Shown: positions 45,884 to 55,153 of the stretch, in pieces
How positions within the stretch are numbered: position 1 is the stretch's first letter
Layout: every line of letters starts with the position of its first letter
Assembly: GCF_002153425.1 (NCBI RefSeq)
Contig: NZ_KZ119600.1
Span: forward strand, 2,779,920 to 2,843,919
DNA length: 64,000 bases
Source of the DNA: Litchfieldia alkalitelluris
Lineage (GTDB): Bacteria > Bacillota > Bacilli > Bacillales > Salisediminibacteriaceae
Direction: 5' to 3'
Made by a program: the position numbers and the translations under genes
The notes under the pieces: generated by a model
Told to the model about the DNA's origin: nothing
Databases searched by the model: none
Seen by the model: only the letters and a program-made list of their open reading frames with translations

Positions 45884-48800
45884 TTATTTTACTCCAACTA
45901 ACTCTTTACTCTCTTCCAATCTTACGGACATGAGTTTAGATACACCAGATTCTTGCATGGTTACACCATAAAGAACGTCTGCTTCTTCCATCGTGCCTTT
46001 TCTGTGTGTAACGACAATGAATTGCGTTTCATGACTAAAATCCTTCAAGTACTGGGCGAATCGAACGACATTTGCCTCATCTAAAGCTGCTTCCACCTCA
46101 TCAAGGACACAGAAAGGTACTGGGCGAACTTTTAATATGGAAAACAATAAGGCAATAGCAGTTAAAGCGCGCTCTCCCCCTGATAATAGTGCAAGATGCT
46201 GCAACTTCTTACCTGGAGGCTGAGCCACAATTTCAACTCCTGTATTTAGGAGGTCTTCAGGGTTTGATAAAATAAGGTCAGCCTGGCCACCACCAAATAG
46301 CTCTTTAAATACTTCGTGAAAGTGCGATTGGATCTGTTCAAAAGTTTCTTTAAAACGTTTTGTCATCTCCTCATCCATTTCAGAAATGACCTGATGTAAG
46401 GTTGCCTTCGCGTCCTCTAAATCTTGTTTTTGTTCTGTTAAAAACTCGAAGCGTTCCTTCACTCTGTCATATTCTTCTATGGCGCCGACATTGACAGACC
46501 CTAACTCATCAATTGCCATTTTTATGAGCTTTACTTTTTTCCTACCTTCCTCTAGTTCAACATGAAGAGGGTATTGAGACTTTGCTGCTTCGAATGATAA
46601 TTCATATTCTCCTTCTAGCTTGTTTAATCGATTGTCTAAATCTACATCTAAACGATTAACCCTCACTTCTGTCTCATGAAGAGAGGAGGAAACAAATTTA
46701 AGCTGTCTCTTATGCTCTTTGAGCTCCCTTTCCCCATCATCATGCTCCTGCTGAATAGCAAGTCGCTCTGAACGACGTTTGGAAATAAGGTTTATTGTTT
46801 GATCCTTCTCAGTGCGACGCCTCTCAATAACCGTATCAATCGTATCCGCGTCCTCTGATTGAGAAGACATTTCCCGCTCCAACTGGAAGTATTCATTTTC
46901 TTTTAACTCTAATGTTTTCGATACATTCTCTAAAGACTTCTCTATTCGTCTATAGTTTTCTTGTGAGTAATGTAACTGTTCCTCTTCCTTGGCTAATTGA
47001 ATTTTAGTTTCAGTTATTTGGGAAGAAAGTGTTTCTTTTGTTGTTTTTTCATCTTCCTGTTGTCTCGAAAGCTTTTTAATTTTATCGTCCAAGGCTACTA
47101 TTTTTTCTTCACACAGCTTAATTGAATCAGCTAAAACCTTTAATCTGTTTTCTTTTTCGTGAAGCTCAGCTACAAACTCATTTTTCTCCATATCATATAA
47201 CTTCAAACGTTCGTTGACATTTCCTGCCGCAAGCTCAAGCTCATTTAACCTTGACTTCTTTAACTGTTCTTCCTCTCGTATCTGCTCTCCCTCTTGCTGT
47301 AAAACACGAATTTGCTCTTGCAATAACCTTATTTGATCTTTAGAAGATGAAACATCACCTTGTAATGTATCAGAATCACGCTCAAGTTGAACAAGTTTAC
47401 TTGTCACTCGTTCTAGTTCCTGTTGTCTGCCCAAAATTTGACTCTGCTTTTGCTTCATACTTCCACCTGTCATAGCACCACCAGGATTAATAACATCCCC
47501 ATCTAAGGTTACTACTCTAAAACGGTACCTTGCTGCTCTTGCCAGATCATTCGCTGACTTCATATCTTTTGCAATGATAATGTTTCCAAGGAGGTGTGAC
47601 ATTACTTGATCAAATTGACCATCAAACTTCACTAAATCCTTTGCCATTCCAATAAAGCCATTCTGTTGTCGCACTAGATTTAAATCAGCAGAAGGGATAT
47701 TTCTAGGCTTTATTACGTCCATTGGAAGGAAAGTCGCACGACCTAACTTTCGTTGTTTTAAAAACTGAATAGCTTTTCTTCCAGTTTGTTCATTCTCTAC
47801 AACAACGTGCTGTTGTGCCGCTCCTAAAGCAATATCGATTGCATTTTCATATTCCTTCGGTACGTGTACTAACTCCGCAACTGCCCCTTTTATCTCTTTG
47901 AACTGGCGGTCACGCTCTTTTAATATTTCTTTAACCCCTTGAAAAAAGCCAGAATACTCATTTTGCATTTCTTCTAGTACTTCTTTTCGAGATTTTAGTT
48001 GTTGCACATGACGATACGCTTCATAAAGTAAAGTCTCTTTTTTCTGGGCTTGTCCCTCTTCTTTTTCTAATAACCTTTTTTTGTCTTGATATGCTTGAAG
48101 CTTATCATTTATTAATTGCTTCGCATCAGTCCATTCCTCACGTGCAACTGCAAGACTTTCATTGATATCATCTCTTTTTTCAATTACCTCTCTGTTATCA
48201 CGCTCAAGACGTTGCCGCTTTTCTCGTTGCTTCGATAATTGTTCTTCAATATATCTTGACTCATTTTGCTGCGTTGCCTTTTCATTTAGCCACTCGATAT
48301 AATCAGACTTTAACTGCTCTAATCTGTCTACAGTATTCTGCTCTAATTCTTCAAGCTTACTTTGATGATCAACCAGTTGTTGGCGTGTAGACCTCGTCTT
48401 CTCTTTAAAGATTCTCAGCTGCTCCATTTGTTCCTGTAGTTCCTCGGATAACTGTTCCTTTTGCTGTTTCAACTCTGTAATTTCCTCTAGGTATTGCTCT
48501 TTGTGCTGTGAAAAGTTCTTCTTCCGTTCTTTCCAAACTTCCTTCTGACCTTCCTGCTTTTCTAATTCTTCACTAGTTTTTAGCAAGATGTCTTGTAAAT
48601 CATTAATTGATTCATCAATTAGATTCATATCAGACCTTAGTCTTTCAAGCTCAGCTTCCCTTTTTTTCACTGTAGCTTGATAACCACTTTCTTTATCCTG
48701 AAGTAATTCCAATTGTTCTTTTTCTTCGCTCCATTTTACATGAAGTTGTTCAATCTCCTTTGCAAGAACACCTACTTCAAACTCCTTCAACTCACTCTTT

Positions 48801-49453
48801 TTTTCTAAATACTCCTTCGCCACTGAAGCCTGTTCCTTAAGTGGCTCTACTTGTGTTTCCAATTCATATAGAATGTCTTTTACTCTATTTAAGTTATCCT
48901 GCGTATCATCCAACTTTTTTTCAGATTTCAACTTACGATGCTTATATTTTAAAACACCTGCTGCCTCCTCAAAAATAGAACGGCGCTCCTCAGATTTACT
49001 GCTTAAGATCTCTTCTACACGACCTTGTCCAATAATGGAAAAAGCTTCTTTTCCTAAGCCTGAATCCATGAACAAATCTACAATGTCTTTTAAGCGACAT
49101 GGCTGTTTATTAATTAGATATTCACTATCACCAGATCTGTAAACCCTTCGTGTCACAGCAACTTCACTGTAATCAATGGATAGATGCTGATCTTCATTGT
49201 CTAACACAAGGGTTATTTCAGCCATGTTTAAAGGAGCACGGGATTCACTCCCAGAAAAAATAATGTCCTCCATCTTTGCTCCGCGGAGGTTCTTAGCTGA
49301 TTGCTCACCAAGTACCCATCGTATTGCATCTGAAATATTACTTTTACCACTGCCATTAGGACCTACTACTGCGGTTACTCCAGATACAAAGTCAATGGAC
49401 AGCCTGTCTGCAAAGGATTTAAAGCCTACGAGGTCCAGTCGTTTAAGGAACAA
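45884..49453 (-). CDS. smc: Chromosome segregation protein SMC
   Basis: SMC forms the condensin-like complex with ScpA/ScpB that organises the chromosome. The 1189-residue protein has Walker A (VVGPNGSGKSNISDA) at the N-terminus, long coiled coils around a hinge (about residues 500-690, with GGAMTGGSMKQKQSQILGR at its end), and a C-terminal ATPase half with LSGGERALTA and Walker B (FCVLDEVEAALDEANV). I choose TTG 49453 (FLKRLDLVGFKSF) because of spacing to AGAGGTGA; an ATG two codons earlier touches that site. The rnc-acpP genes usually upstream are absent. Confidence 0.97.
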   Translation of the reverse strand: MFLKRLDLVGFKSFADRLSIDFVSGVTAVVGPNGSGKSNISDAIRWVLGEQSAKNLRGAKMEDIIFSGSESRAPLNMAEITLVLDNEDQHLSIDYSEVAVTRRVYRSGDSEYLINKQPCRLKDIVDLFMDSGLGKEAFSIIGQGRVEEILSSKSEERRSIFEEAAGVLKYKHRKLKSEKKLDDTQDNLNRVKDILYELETQVEPLKEQASVAKEYLEKKSELKEFEVGVLAKEIEQLHVKWSEEKEQLELLQDKESGYQATVKKREAELERLRSDMNLIDESINDLQDILLKTSEELEKQEGQKEVWKERKKNFSQHKEQYLEEITELKQQKEQLSEELQEQMEQLRIFKEKTRSTRQQLVDHQSKLEELEQNTVDRLEQLKSDYIEWLNEKATQQNESRYIEEQLSKQREKRQRLERDNREVIEKRDDINESLAVAREEWTDAKQLINDKLQAYQDKKRLLEKEEGQAQKKETLLYEAYRHVQQLKSRKEVLEEMQNEYSGFFQGVKEILKERDRQFKEIKGAVAELVHVPKEYENAIDIALGAAQQHVVVENEQTGRKAIQFLKQRKLGRATFLPMDVIKPRNIPSADLNLVRQQNGFIGMAKDLVKFDGQFDQVMSHLLGNIIIAKDMKSANDLARAARYRFRVVTLDGDVINPGGAMTGGSMKQKQSQILGRQQELERVTSKLVQLERDSDTLQGDVSSSKDQIRLLQEQIRVLQQEGEQIREEEQLKKSRLNELELAAGNVNERLKLYDMEKNEFVAELHEKENRLKVLADSIKLCEEKIVALDDKIKKLSRQQEDEKTTKETLSSQITETKIQLAKEEEQLHYSQENYRRIEKSLENVSKTLELKENEYFQLEREMSSQSEDADTIDTVIERRRTEKDQTINLISKRRSERLAIQQEHDDGERELKEHKRQLKFVSSSLHETEVRVNRLDVDLDNRLNKLEGEYELSFEAAKSQYPLHVELEEGRKKVKLIKMAIDELGSVNVGAIEEYDRVKERFEFLTEQKQDLEDAKATLHQVISEMDEEMTKRFKETFEQIQSHFHEVFKELFGGGQADLILSNPEDLLNTGVEIVAQPPGKKLQHLALLSGGERALTAIALLFSILKVRPVPFCVLDEVEAALDEANVVRFAQYLKDFSHETQFIVVTHRKGTMEEADVLYGVTMQESGVSKLMSVRLEESKELVGVK

Positions 49454-49678
49454 TATCATTCACCTCTATTAATATCTTTCAAAAAATATTATACATTTTT
49501 TCTTAACTTGTTCATTTTACCATAAAGGTGTTGTCATATTAAACGGGATTATGACAGGACTGGTGTTTTTCTTTCGACGTGTTACAATAAATAGTAACTA
49601 TTTGCTGTTTTCATGATTTATAATTACATCTATATTAATTATTCATCATTAGAAAATAGCCAAAGAAGGGGTGTTTCA

Positions 49679-49909
49679 ATGGGTACACAGGAAAAATCAC
49701 GAGAAAATCTAAACGCAATGATTGAAGAAATAAAAACAAAACTTCGCATTGTAAATGGTGGGGCAATGAAAGCTGACCATTATTCCCTTGATCGTTTTGA
49801 CGATGTGGAGGAACTTCATTCTATGGTAATGAAAAAGTCTAACTTCAGCGTAAGTGAGATGGACGCTATTGTCTCAGAGCTAGGTAGCTTACGAGACCGA
49901 GTGGAATAA
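49679..49909 (+). CDS. UPF0435 (DUF1128, YfkK-like) protein
   Basis: This 76-residue cytoplasmic protein fits the UPF0435/DUF1128 family of Bacillus (YfkK-like): MGTQEKSRENLNAMIEEIK, then VNGGAMKADHYSLDRFDDVEEL and the conserved end FSVSEMDAIVSELGSLRDR. The function is unknown. ATG at 49679 follows AAGAAGGGG; the frame extends upstream to 49613 without a ribosome binding site. It is divergent from smc and ends in its own terminator. Confidence 0.85.
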   Translation: MGTQEKSRENLNAMIEEIKTKLRIVNGGAMKADHYSLDRFDDVEELHSMVMKKSNFSVSEMDAIVSELGSLRDRVE

Positions 49910-49922
49910 TATTTGACTAAGA

Positions 49923-49960
49923 GACTGGAGCAATTAATACATTGTCCCAGTCCTTTTTTT
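49923..49960 (+). terminator. Rho-independent terminator of the UPF0435 gene
   Basis: GACTGG (49923-49928) pairs with CCAGTC (49947-49952), supported by CAA/TTG inside, and seven T follow on the plus strand. Confidence 0.75.
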
Positions 49961-50037
49961 CTTTAATAAAAATGAAGAATATTTCAAAGAAATAATGAAT
50001 TATTTCCTCGGTAAGCGCATAAGTCGACAAAAGTTAG

Positions 50038-50511
50038 CTAAATACGGAGATTCTTGTAGACAAATTCGCGGTATTTTACAAATCCTTGTTTCTTATAAAA
50101 ATCCTGCGCCTCGACATTTCCAATCCAGTAATCTAATTCTATTAGGTCTATTCCCTTACTTATTGCAATCTCATAAATTTTTTTCATTAAACTTGTTCCA
50201 TATCCTTTACCCTGATGCTGTTTAATGATGCTAATTTGATGCACATATACAGCCTGATGGGCTTTTGTAAAAGGAGTTCCAGGATGGTTAAGTAATTCAA
50301 TCCATGCATAACCGATACTGACGCCGTTTTCCATTACAATCAAGAAAAGATAGTTAGGGTTGTGAATCATTTGTTTAAAGAAACCCCTAATTTCCTTCTC
50401 GTTATATTCCTTAAAACGATTAGGATATAACTTCACATGTAATTCTTGAACACTTTTATTTAATGAAGCAATTGTATCCCAATCTGTTGTAACCTGAATT
50501 TGATCTTTCAT
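50038..50511 (-). CDS. GNAT-family N-acetyltransferase
   Basis: This 157-residue protein is a single-domain GNAT acetyltransferase. The acetyl-CoA binding motif A is visible as QISIIKQHQGKGYGTSLMKK, and the C-terminal motif as WIGNVEAQDFYKKQGFVKYREF. The substrate cannot be predicted. An ATG at 50511 is better spaced from GGGGGGAG than the one at 50514. It faces the UPF0435 gene and its upstream side abuts the insertion sequence. Confidence 0.88.
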   Translation of the reverse strand: MKDQIQVTTDWDTIASLNKSVQELHVKLYPNRFKEYNEKEIRGFFKQMIHNPNYLFLIVMENGVSIGYAWIELLNHPGTPFTKAHQAVYVHQISIIKQHQGKGYGTSLMKKIYEIAISKGIDLIELDYWIGNVEAQDFYKKQGFVKYREFVYKNLRI

Positions 50512-50676
50512 CATTCTCCCCCCATTTTCATGGTCGTATTGTCAAAACTTTTTATAGAAAATAGGCTATTAATCTTAATATGTGAGGGTTTTTGAGCAAA
50601 AAAATTGCCACCCCCTGATTTCTGTAGATAATTGAGGTTACCACACACCCAATTCCAGAAAAGGAAGTGACAAAAG

Positions 50677-52116
50677 TTGTACCCTCAAATTATAACCTAT
50701 TTACTTACATTTATAAAATATCAAGAAGAAATAATTAAGACTTTACTCACTCTACTTATTGGTAAAAGCATGTTTGATAAGCCAAAGTCTACAGAGACTC
50801 CTGTAAATAAACCTTATCGGAAACTTCAGGTAGACGACCTTCCGATCGTCGAAACCTTTGAAAAGCTAAACTATAAGGTACTGTTACAAGAGCATAAAAT
50901 AGCTAAAGGTAAAGTACTAAAACCGGTGAGAAGACATGTGAATTCTACACCTGTTCCTACAACGATAAAATGTCCAAAGTGTGGTGCTCCATCTGAGTAT
51001 TTATACGCAAATAATGGAGCGAAAGGACAATATCAATGTAAGGTGTGTACGTGCCTTTTCAGTGAAAAGAACCGGTATCTGAAAGAAGCTGTCCTCAAGT
51101 GTCCCCACTGTTCTTTTTCACTAGAAAAAGTGAAGGAAAGAAAAGACTTTGATGTTTACAAGTGTAAAAATGATAACTGTACTTACTATCAAAGGAACTT
51201 GAAAGGCTTATCTAAAAGAGAGAAAAAGCAATTTGAGCAGGACCCACAAGCTTTCAAGATGCGCTATATCTTCCGTCAATTTCGAATAGATTATCAACCT
51301 TTAGCTAAACACTCGCCACAAAAGCCTAAAGTAGATTTAACCAGGCTGTATGTGTCTCCACATACATTAGGACTTATTTTAACTTATCACGTTAACTATG
51401 GGCTTTCTGCTCGCAGGACGGCAGCCATCATGAAAGATATACATGGAGTATCTATTTCCCATCAAACCATTTTAAATTACGAGAACAGTGCTGCTTTGTA
51501 CCTTAAGCCTTTTGTAGATCATTATCCTTATGAGCTATCAGACCAATTTTGCGGTGATGAAACATACATCCGCGTCAATGGTCGTTGGCATTATATCTTT
51601 TTCTTTTTTGATGCGGTGAAGAAGATCATCCTGTCTTATCCTGTCTCACCTAATCGAGATACACCATCGGCTATACGAGCTATCGATGAAGTACTCATTA
51701 AACTAAAAGAAATACCTAAAGACTTAACCTTTGTCGTTGATGGAAACCCTATCTATCTGTTGGCTCAACACTTCTTTGCCCAACACAACATCTCATTTGA
51801 TGTGAAGCAGGTCATTGGTTTGACCAACGAAGATGACGTATCCAGGGAATTCAGGCCACTTAAACAAATTATTGAGAGACTCAATAGGACATTCAAAGGG
51901 AACTATCGTTCCACGCATGGTTTTGGTTCCAATCAAGGATCTGTTTCCTATGTGACTCTATTCGTGGCGTACTTTAACTTTCTAAGACCACACTCCTCAA
52001 TTGAAGGTAGAGTCCCTGTGATGATCCCTGAGCTAGAGAAGCTTCCCCACATGCCAGCAAGGTGGACAAGGCTAATATATATGGCACAAGAATGGCTAGC
52101 AGAGCAACAAGACTAA
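50677..52116 (+). CDS. DDE transposase with N-terminal zinc ribbons
   Basis: This 479-residue transposase has two Cys-rich zinc ribbons (CPKCGAPSEYLY...CKVCTC and CPHCSFSLEKVK...CKNDNC, about residues 97-170), a helix-turn-helix-like region (YGLSARRTAAIMKDIHGVSISHQT), and an IS6/IS240-type catalytic core. The DDE residues are visible in CGDETYIRVNG (D), FVVDGNPIYL (D) and KQIIERLNRTFKG (E). The C-terminal VAYFNFLRPHSSIEGRVPV fits this core. Translation probably starts at TTG behind AGGAAG. It looks intact and able to work. Confidence 0.88.
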   Translation: MYPQIITYLLTFIKYQEEIIKTLLTLLIGKSMFDKPKSTETPVNKPYRKLQVDDLPIVETFEKLNYKVLLQEHKIAKGKVLKPVRRHVNSTPVPTTIKCPKCGAPSEYLYANNGAKGQYQCKVCTCLFSEKNRYLKEAVLKCPHCSFSLEKVKERKDFDVYKCKNDNCTYYQRNLKGLSKREKKQFEQDPQAFKMRYIFRQFRIDYQPLAKHSPQKPKVDLTRLYVSPHTLGLILTYHVNYGLSARRTAAIMKDIHGVSISHQTILNYENSAALYLKPFVDHYPYELSDQFCGDETYIRVNGRWHYIFFFFDAVKKIILSYPVSPNRDTPSAIRAIDEVLIKLKEIPKDLTFVVDGNPIYLLAQHFFAQHNISFDVKQVIGLTNEDDVSREFRPLKQIIERLNRTFKGNYRSTHGFGSNQGSVSYVTLFVAYFNFLRPHSSIEGRVPVMIPELEKLPHMPARWTRLIYMAQEWLAEQQD

Positions 52117-52160
52117 CTTTTGTTTAGCAGAGCCCTGGAACTAGCGATCGGCGAAGCGAA

Positions 52161-52285
52161 CTCTTGACAAACCGAACTTACCAATGGTTTAAAATGGAAA
52201 CACCAAGGGCTTATTTGGCATGCCTTCTTTTGTCCCCTTCGCCCTTGATAAGCAACTCTCAAACCATTGGTGTGTTTGTCAAGAG
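52161..52285. repeat. 125-bp inverted repeat downstream of the transposase gene
   Basis: CTCTTGACAAAC (52161-52172) and CCAATGGTTT (52181-52190) are mirrored exactly by AAACCATTGG (52261-52270) and GTTTGTCAAGAG (52274-52285). Further pairing (GCTTAT/ATAAGC) is possible in the 70-base loop, and weaker similarity extends outside the arms. It could be a nested non-autonomous element or a long RNA hairpin. Confidence 0.75.
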
Positions 52286-52420
52286 CGATTGCGGCAGCCT
52301 CCCTCTCAAAAAAATAATAACCATCTCATGTTGGTCTATTTTTTCATAGAACTTTTGACACTACCCTAATGGTAGCTAATTTAGAAAAGTATGAAAAAAT
52401 CAAGTGTTTTAGAACCCCCA

Positions 52421-52582
52421 AATAATGTATTCACAAATATTTCACTTTTTGTTCAATAAACGCTCACAACTTCACAAAATATGAGTGAAAACACCTATAA
52501 TCATTTTTAAAAATAATTATTACTATAGAAACAGTGTAAAATATTATAGTTCTTTTACTTACTTGCGGTGACTATATTTCAC
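52421..52582 (+). promoter_or_regulatory. cydA upstream region with repeated TTCAC half-sites
   Basis: The 320-base spacer between the insertion sequence and cydA holds several TTCAC/GTGAA half-sites: TTCACAAAATATGAGTGAA (52471-52489), GTGACTATATTTCAC (52568-52582), and single copies near 52425 and 52441. A TATAAT at 52496-52501 could be the -10, in which case the first palindrome overlaps the -35. A redox regulator such as Rex is plausible for cyd genes, but the spacing differs from the Rex consensus. Confidence 0.35.
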
Positions 52583-52686
52583 TTTGTTATATAGATATGC
52601 CTTTTTTATTTCTCTAAAAAGTAGAATTACTCTACTAGATATTGAACAATACAAAAAATAACTCGCAATTGAATAGGAGGAACATC

Positions 52687-54045
52687 ATGTTTTTTGAATA
52701 CGATCCGGTCATTTATAGTCGTATCCTAACAGGTCTAACACTTGGTTTTCATGTTATTTTTGCGACCATCGGTGTCGGAATTCCATTAATGATTGCCATT
52801 GCAGAATGGATGGGGATCAAACGAAATGATCCCCATTATACTTTGATGGCAAGACGCTGGGCAAGGGGCTTTGTAGTTACGGTTGCCGTTGGTGTAGTAA
52901 CTGGTACGGCCATCGGTCTACAGTTAAGTCTATTGTGGCCAAACTTCATGCAAGCTGCAGGTCACACGATAGGTTTACCCATGTTTATGGAAACTTTTGC
53001 GTTTTTCTTTGAAGCTATCTTTCTAGGAATCTACCTGTATACATGGGATCGCTGGAAGAGCAAAATGAAGCACTTCCTATTAGTAATACCAATTGTAATT
53101 GGGGCAACTGCAAGTGCATTCTTCATAACTTCAGTAAATTCATTTATGAACTTCCCACAAGGTTTTACTATGATCGATGGAATCTTAACTGACGTAAGTC
53201 CGTTGGCTGCCATGTTTAACCCTGCAACTCCAACGAAAATATCTCACGTAATCATCACGTGTTACTTAACATCTGCATTTATTCTTGGAGCGATTGCTGC
53301 TTACAAGCTGTTAAAAGGCAATAATCACATCTATTACAAAAAAGCATTACACTTAACAATGGTATCAGCAGCCGTTTTTGCTATAGGTACAGCAATAATT
53401 GGAGACCTGTCTGGAAAATACCTACATGAATATCAACCTGAGAAATTAGCAGCCGCCGAATGGCACTTTGAAACAGAAAGTGAAGCACCATTAATTTTAG
53501 GTGGAATCCTTACTGATGATAACGAAGTCAGATATGCCTTAAAAATACCATTTGCACTAAGTATATTAGCTGGTGGCACACCAGATACAATAGTCATTGG
53601 ACTAAATGATTTCCCTGCTGAGGAACTTCCTCCACTATGGATCCACTATGCCTTTGACTTAATGGTCTTTATTGGAATGTATTTAGCCTTCGTTTCTGTC
53701 CTGTTTGTGTTTATGAATTGGAAGAAAAATTGGAACGCTTTTAATCGACCTTTATTATGGAGTGTCTTAGCGGGAGGACCATTAGCCATGCTTGCTATTG
53801 AAGCTGGTTGGTTCTTTACAGAAGTCGGTAGACAACCATGGATACTAAATCAGGTTATGACCGTAGCTGAGGGTGCAACGACATCACAACATGTGGATAT
53901 CATGCTTTATGTATTCATCATTTTATATGCAGTACTTGGAATTACTTGTGTTCGAGTACTTTCACGAATGTTTAAAAATAACCCTGTTGAACGAGAGCTA
54001 GAAAAACGTGGTCTTACCCACACGGACGATCGTAAAGCCAACTAA
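52687..54045 (+). CDS. cydA: Cytochrome bd ubiquinol oxidase subunit I
   Basis: CydA carries the haems and the quinol-binding site of the high-affinity terminal oxidase. The 452-residue protein has about nine membrane segments, an N-terminal haem-ligand histidine (H22 in LGFHVIFATIGVG) and the signature GRQPW in FTEVGRQPWILNQVM. The periplasmic Q-loop appears short, as in Gram-positive enzymes. ATG 52687 follows ATAGGAGGAACATC; the upstream frame to 52642 is not conserved. cydB and a small cydS follow. Confidence 0.95.
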   Translation: MFFEYDPVIYSRILTGLTLGFHVIFATIGVGIPLMIAIAEWMGIKRNDPHYTLMARRWARGFVVTVAVGVVTGTAIGLQLSLLWPNFMQAAGHTIGLPMFMETFAFFFEAIFLGIYLYTWDRWKSKMKHFLLVIPIVIGATASAFFITSVNSFMNFPQGFTMIDGILTDVSPLAAMFNPATPTKISHVIITCYLTSAFILGAIAAYKLLKGNNHIYYKKALHLTMVSAAVFAIGTAIIGDLSGKYLHEYQPEKLAAAEWHFETESEAPLILGGILTDDNEVRYALKIPFALSILAGGTPDTIVIGLNDFPAEELPPLWIHYAFDLMVFIGMYLAFVSVLFVFMNWKKNWNAFNRPLLWSVLAGGPLAMLAIEAGWFFTEVGRQPWILNQVMTVAEGATTSQHVDIMLYVFIILYAVLGITCVRVLSRMFKNNPVERELEKRGLTHTDDRKAN

Positions 54046-54062
54046 AGGAGGGGTAGGAAAAG

Positions 54063-55076
54063 ATGAGTTACGAAATTTTAGGGATAACTGTACTATGGAT
54101 CTTTTTATACGGCTATTTGATCGTGGCCTCTGTCGACTTTGGCGCAGGATTCTTTAGCTACTATACGAAACGAACAAAGCAAAATCACATTACTCACAAT
54201 ATTATTCAACGTTACCTATCGCCTGTTTGGGAAGTTACTAACGTTTTCCTCGTGTTCTTCTTTATTGGAATCGTTGGATTCTTCCCAGATACAGCCTATT
54301 ATTATGGAACAGCTCTTCTCATTCCAGGAAGTGTTGCTATCATTTTATTGGCAATTCGAGGGTCTTACTATGCCTTTGCAACCTATGGTGCAAAGGAAAG
54401 TCCACTATATAATTTTTTGTATGGAGCAACTGGACTTCTCATTCCATCTTCCCTTTCTACTGTCTTGACGATTTCAGAAGGGGGATATGTAGTCGTTGAA
54501 GATGGGAACGTAAGGTTATTATATGGTGAACTATTCGGAAGCCTCTATTCTTGGGGTGTTGTAGTTTTAGCAATTGTCAGTGTTCTCTTTATTTCAGCTA
54601 GTTTCCTTACCTATTATTCATCAAGGGCAAAGGATGAAGGGGCACTAAAATTGCTTCGTAAATATGCACTGACATGGTCTCTCCCTGCTATAGGTATGGG
54701 AATCATCGTATTTTTCCTATTAGGAAAACGAAATCCTCTACACTATCAAAATATGGTTGACATATGGTGGGTATTTGGAATCTCTTTTATTGCTTTTATC
54801 ATTGCAACGTATTTAATTTGGAAGCGCCGTAACTATGGAACGGCATTTATATTAGTAATGATCCAATATTTCGCTGCCTTCTTTGGATATGGAGCAGCAC
54901 ATCTACCTTATTTACTTTATCCGTATTTAACAATATATGATGGTTTCACGAATGAGTCTATGGCACTTGCTCTAGTGATTGCATTTATTGCTGGGCTTCT
55001 ATTATTGATTCCTTCCTTATACTTGCTCATGCGTACATTCTTGTTTGACGCAGATTATGTGCAAGGGAAAAAATGA
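54063..55076 (+). CDS. cydB: Cytochrome bd ubiquinol oxidase subunit II
   Basis: CydB is the membrane partner of CydA. The 337-residue protein has eight or nine predicted membrane segments, starting MSYEILGITVLWIFLYGYLIVASVDFGAGFF with the family's DFGAG motif, and SPVWEVTNVFLVFFF next. ATG follows AGGAGGGGTAGGAAA, 17 bases after cydA. It is followed after about 78 bases by cydS. Confidence 0.95.
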   Translation: MSYEILGITVLWIFLYGYLIVASVDFGAGFFSYYTKRTKQNHITHNIIQRYLSPVWEVTNVFLVFFFIGIVGFFPDTAYYYGTALLIPGSVAIILLAIRGSYYAFATYGAKESPLYNFLYGATGLLIPSSLSTVLTISEGGYVVVEDGNVRLLYGELFGSLYSWGVVVLAIVSVLFISASFLTYYSSRAKDEGALKLLRKYALTWSLPAIGMGIIVFFLLGKRNPLHYQNMVDIWWVFGISFIAFIIATYLIWKRRNYGTAFILVMIQYFAAFFGYGAAHLPYLLYPYLTIYDGFTNESMALALVIAFIAGLLLLIPSLYLLMRTFLFDADYVQGKK

Positions 55077-55153
55077 TGTCCGGCCTCGTAACATGAACAG
55101 ATTTGATTGAAAAATTAAGTATCCTAATTTATTGAAAAAAGGAGGAGTTACAA

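Larger units (their letters stand above)
50532..52366 (+). mobile_element. Insertion sequence with a DDE transposase
   Basis: The element contains one intact transposase gene and imperfect terminal inverted repeats: the left end reads GGTCGTATTGTCAAAAC (from about 50532), and the right end, reverse-complemented, reads GGGTAGTGTCAAAAG (to about 52366), with similarity continuing inward (TAT..AAAATAG). I could not identify a target-site duplication, so the exact edges are uncertain. About 250 bases of non-coding DNA with a large inverted repeat lie between the transposase stop and the right end. The family is probably IS6/IS240-like by its catalytic core. Confidence 0.75.

Noticed and set aside
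52164-52349. 61-residue plus-strand frame downstream of the transposase
   Set aside because: It runs through the inverted repeat inside the insertion sequence and has no ribosome binding site; better explained as non-coding structure.
52471-52489. Rex operator upstream of cydA
   Set aside because: The half-sites are in the everted order (TTCAC then GTGAA) and spacing differs from TTGTGAA-N6-TTCACAA.
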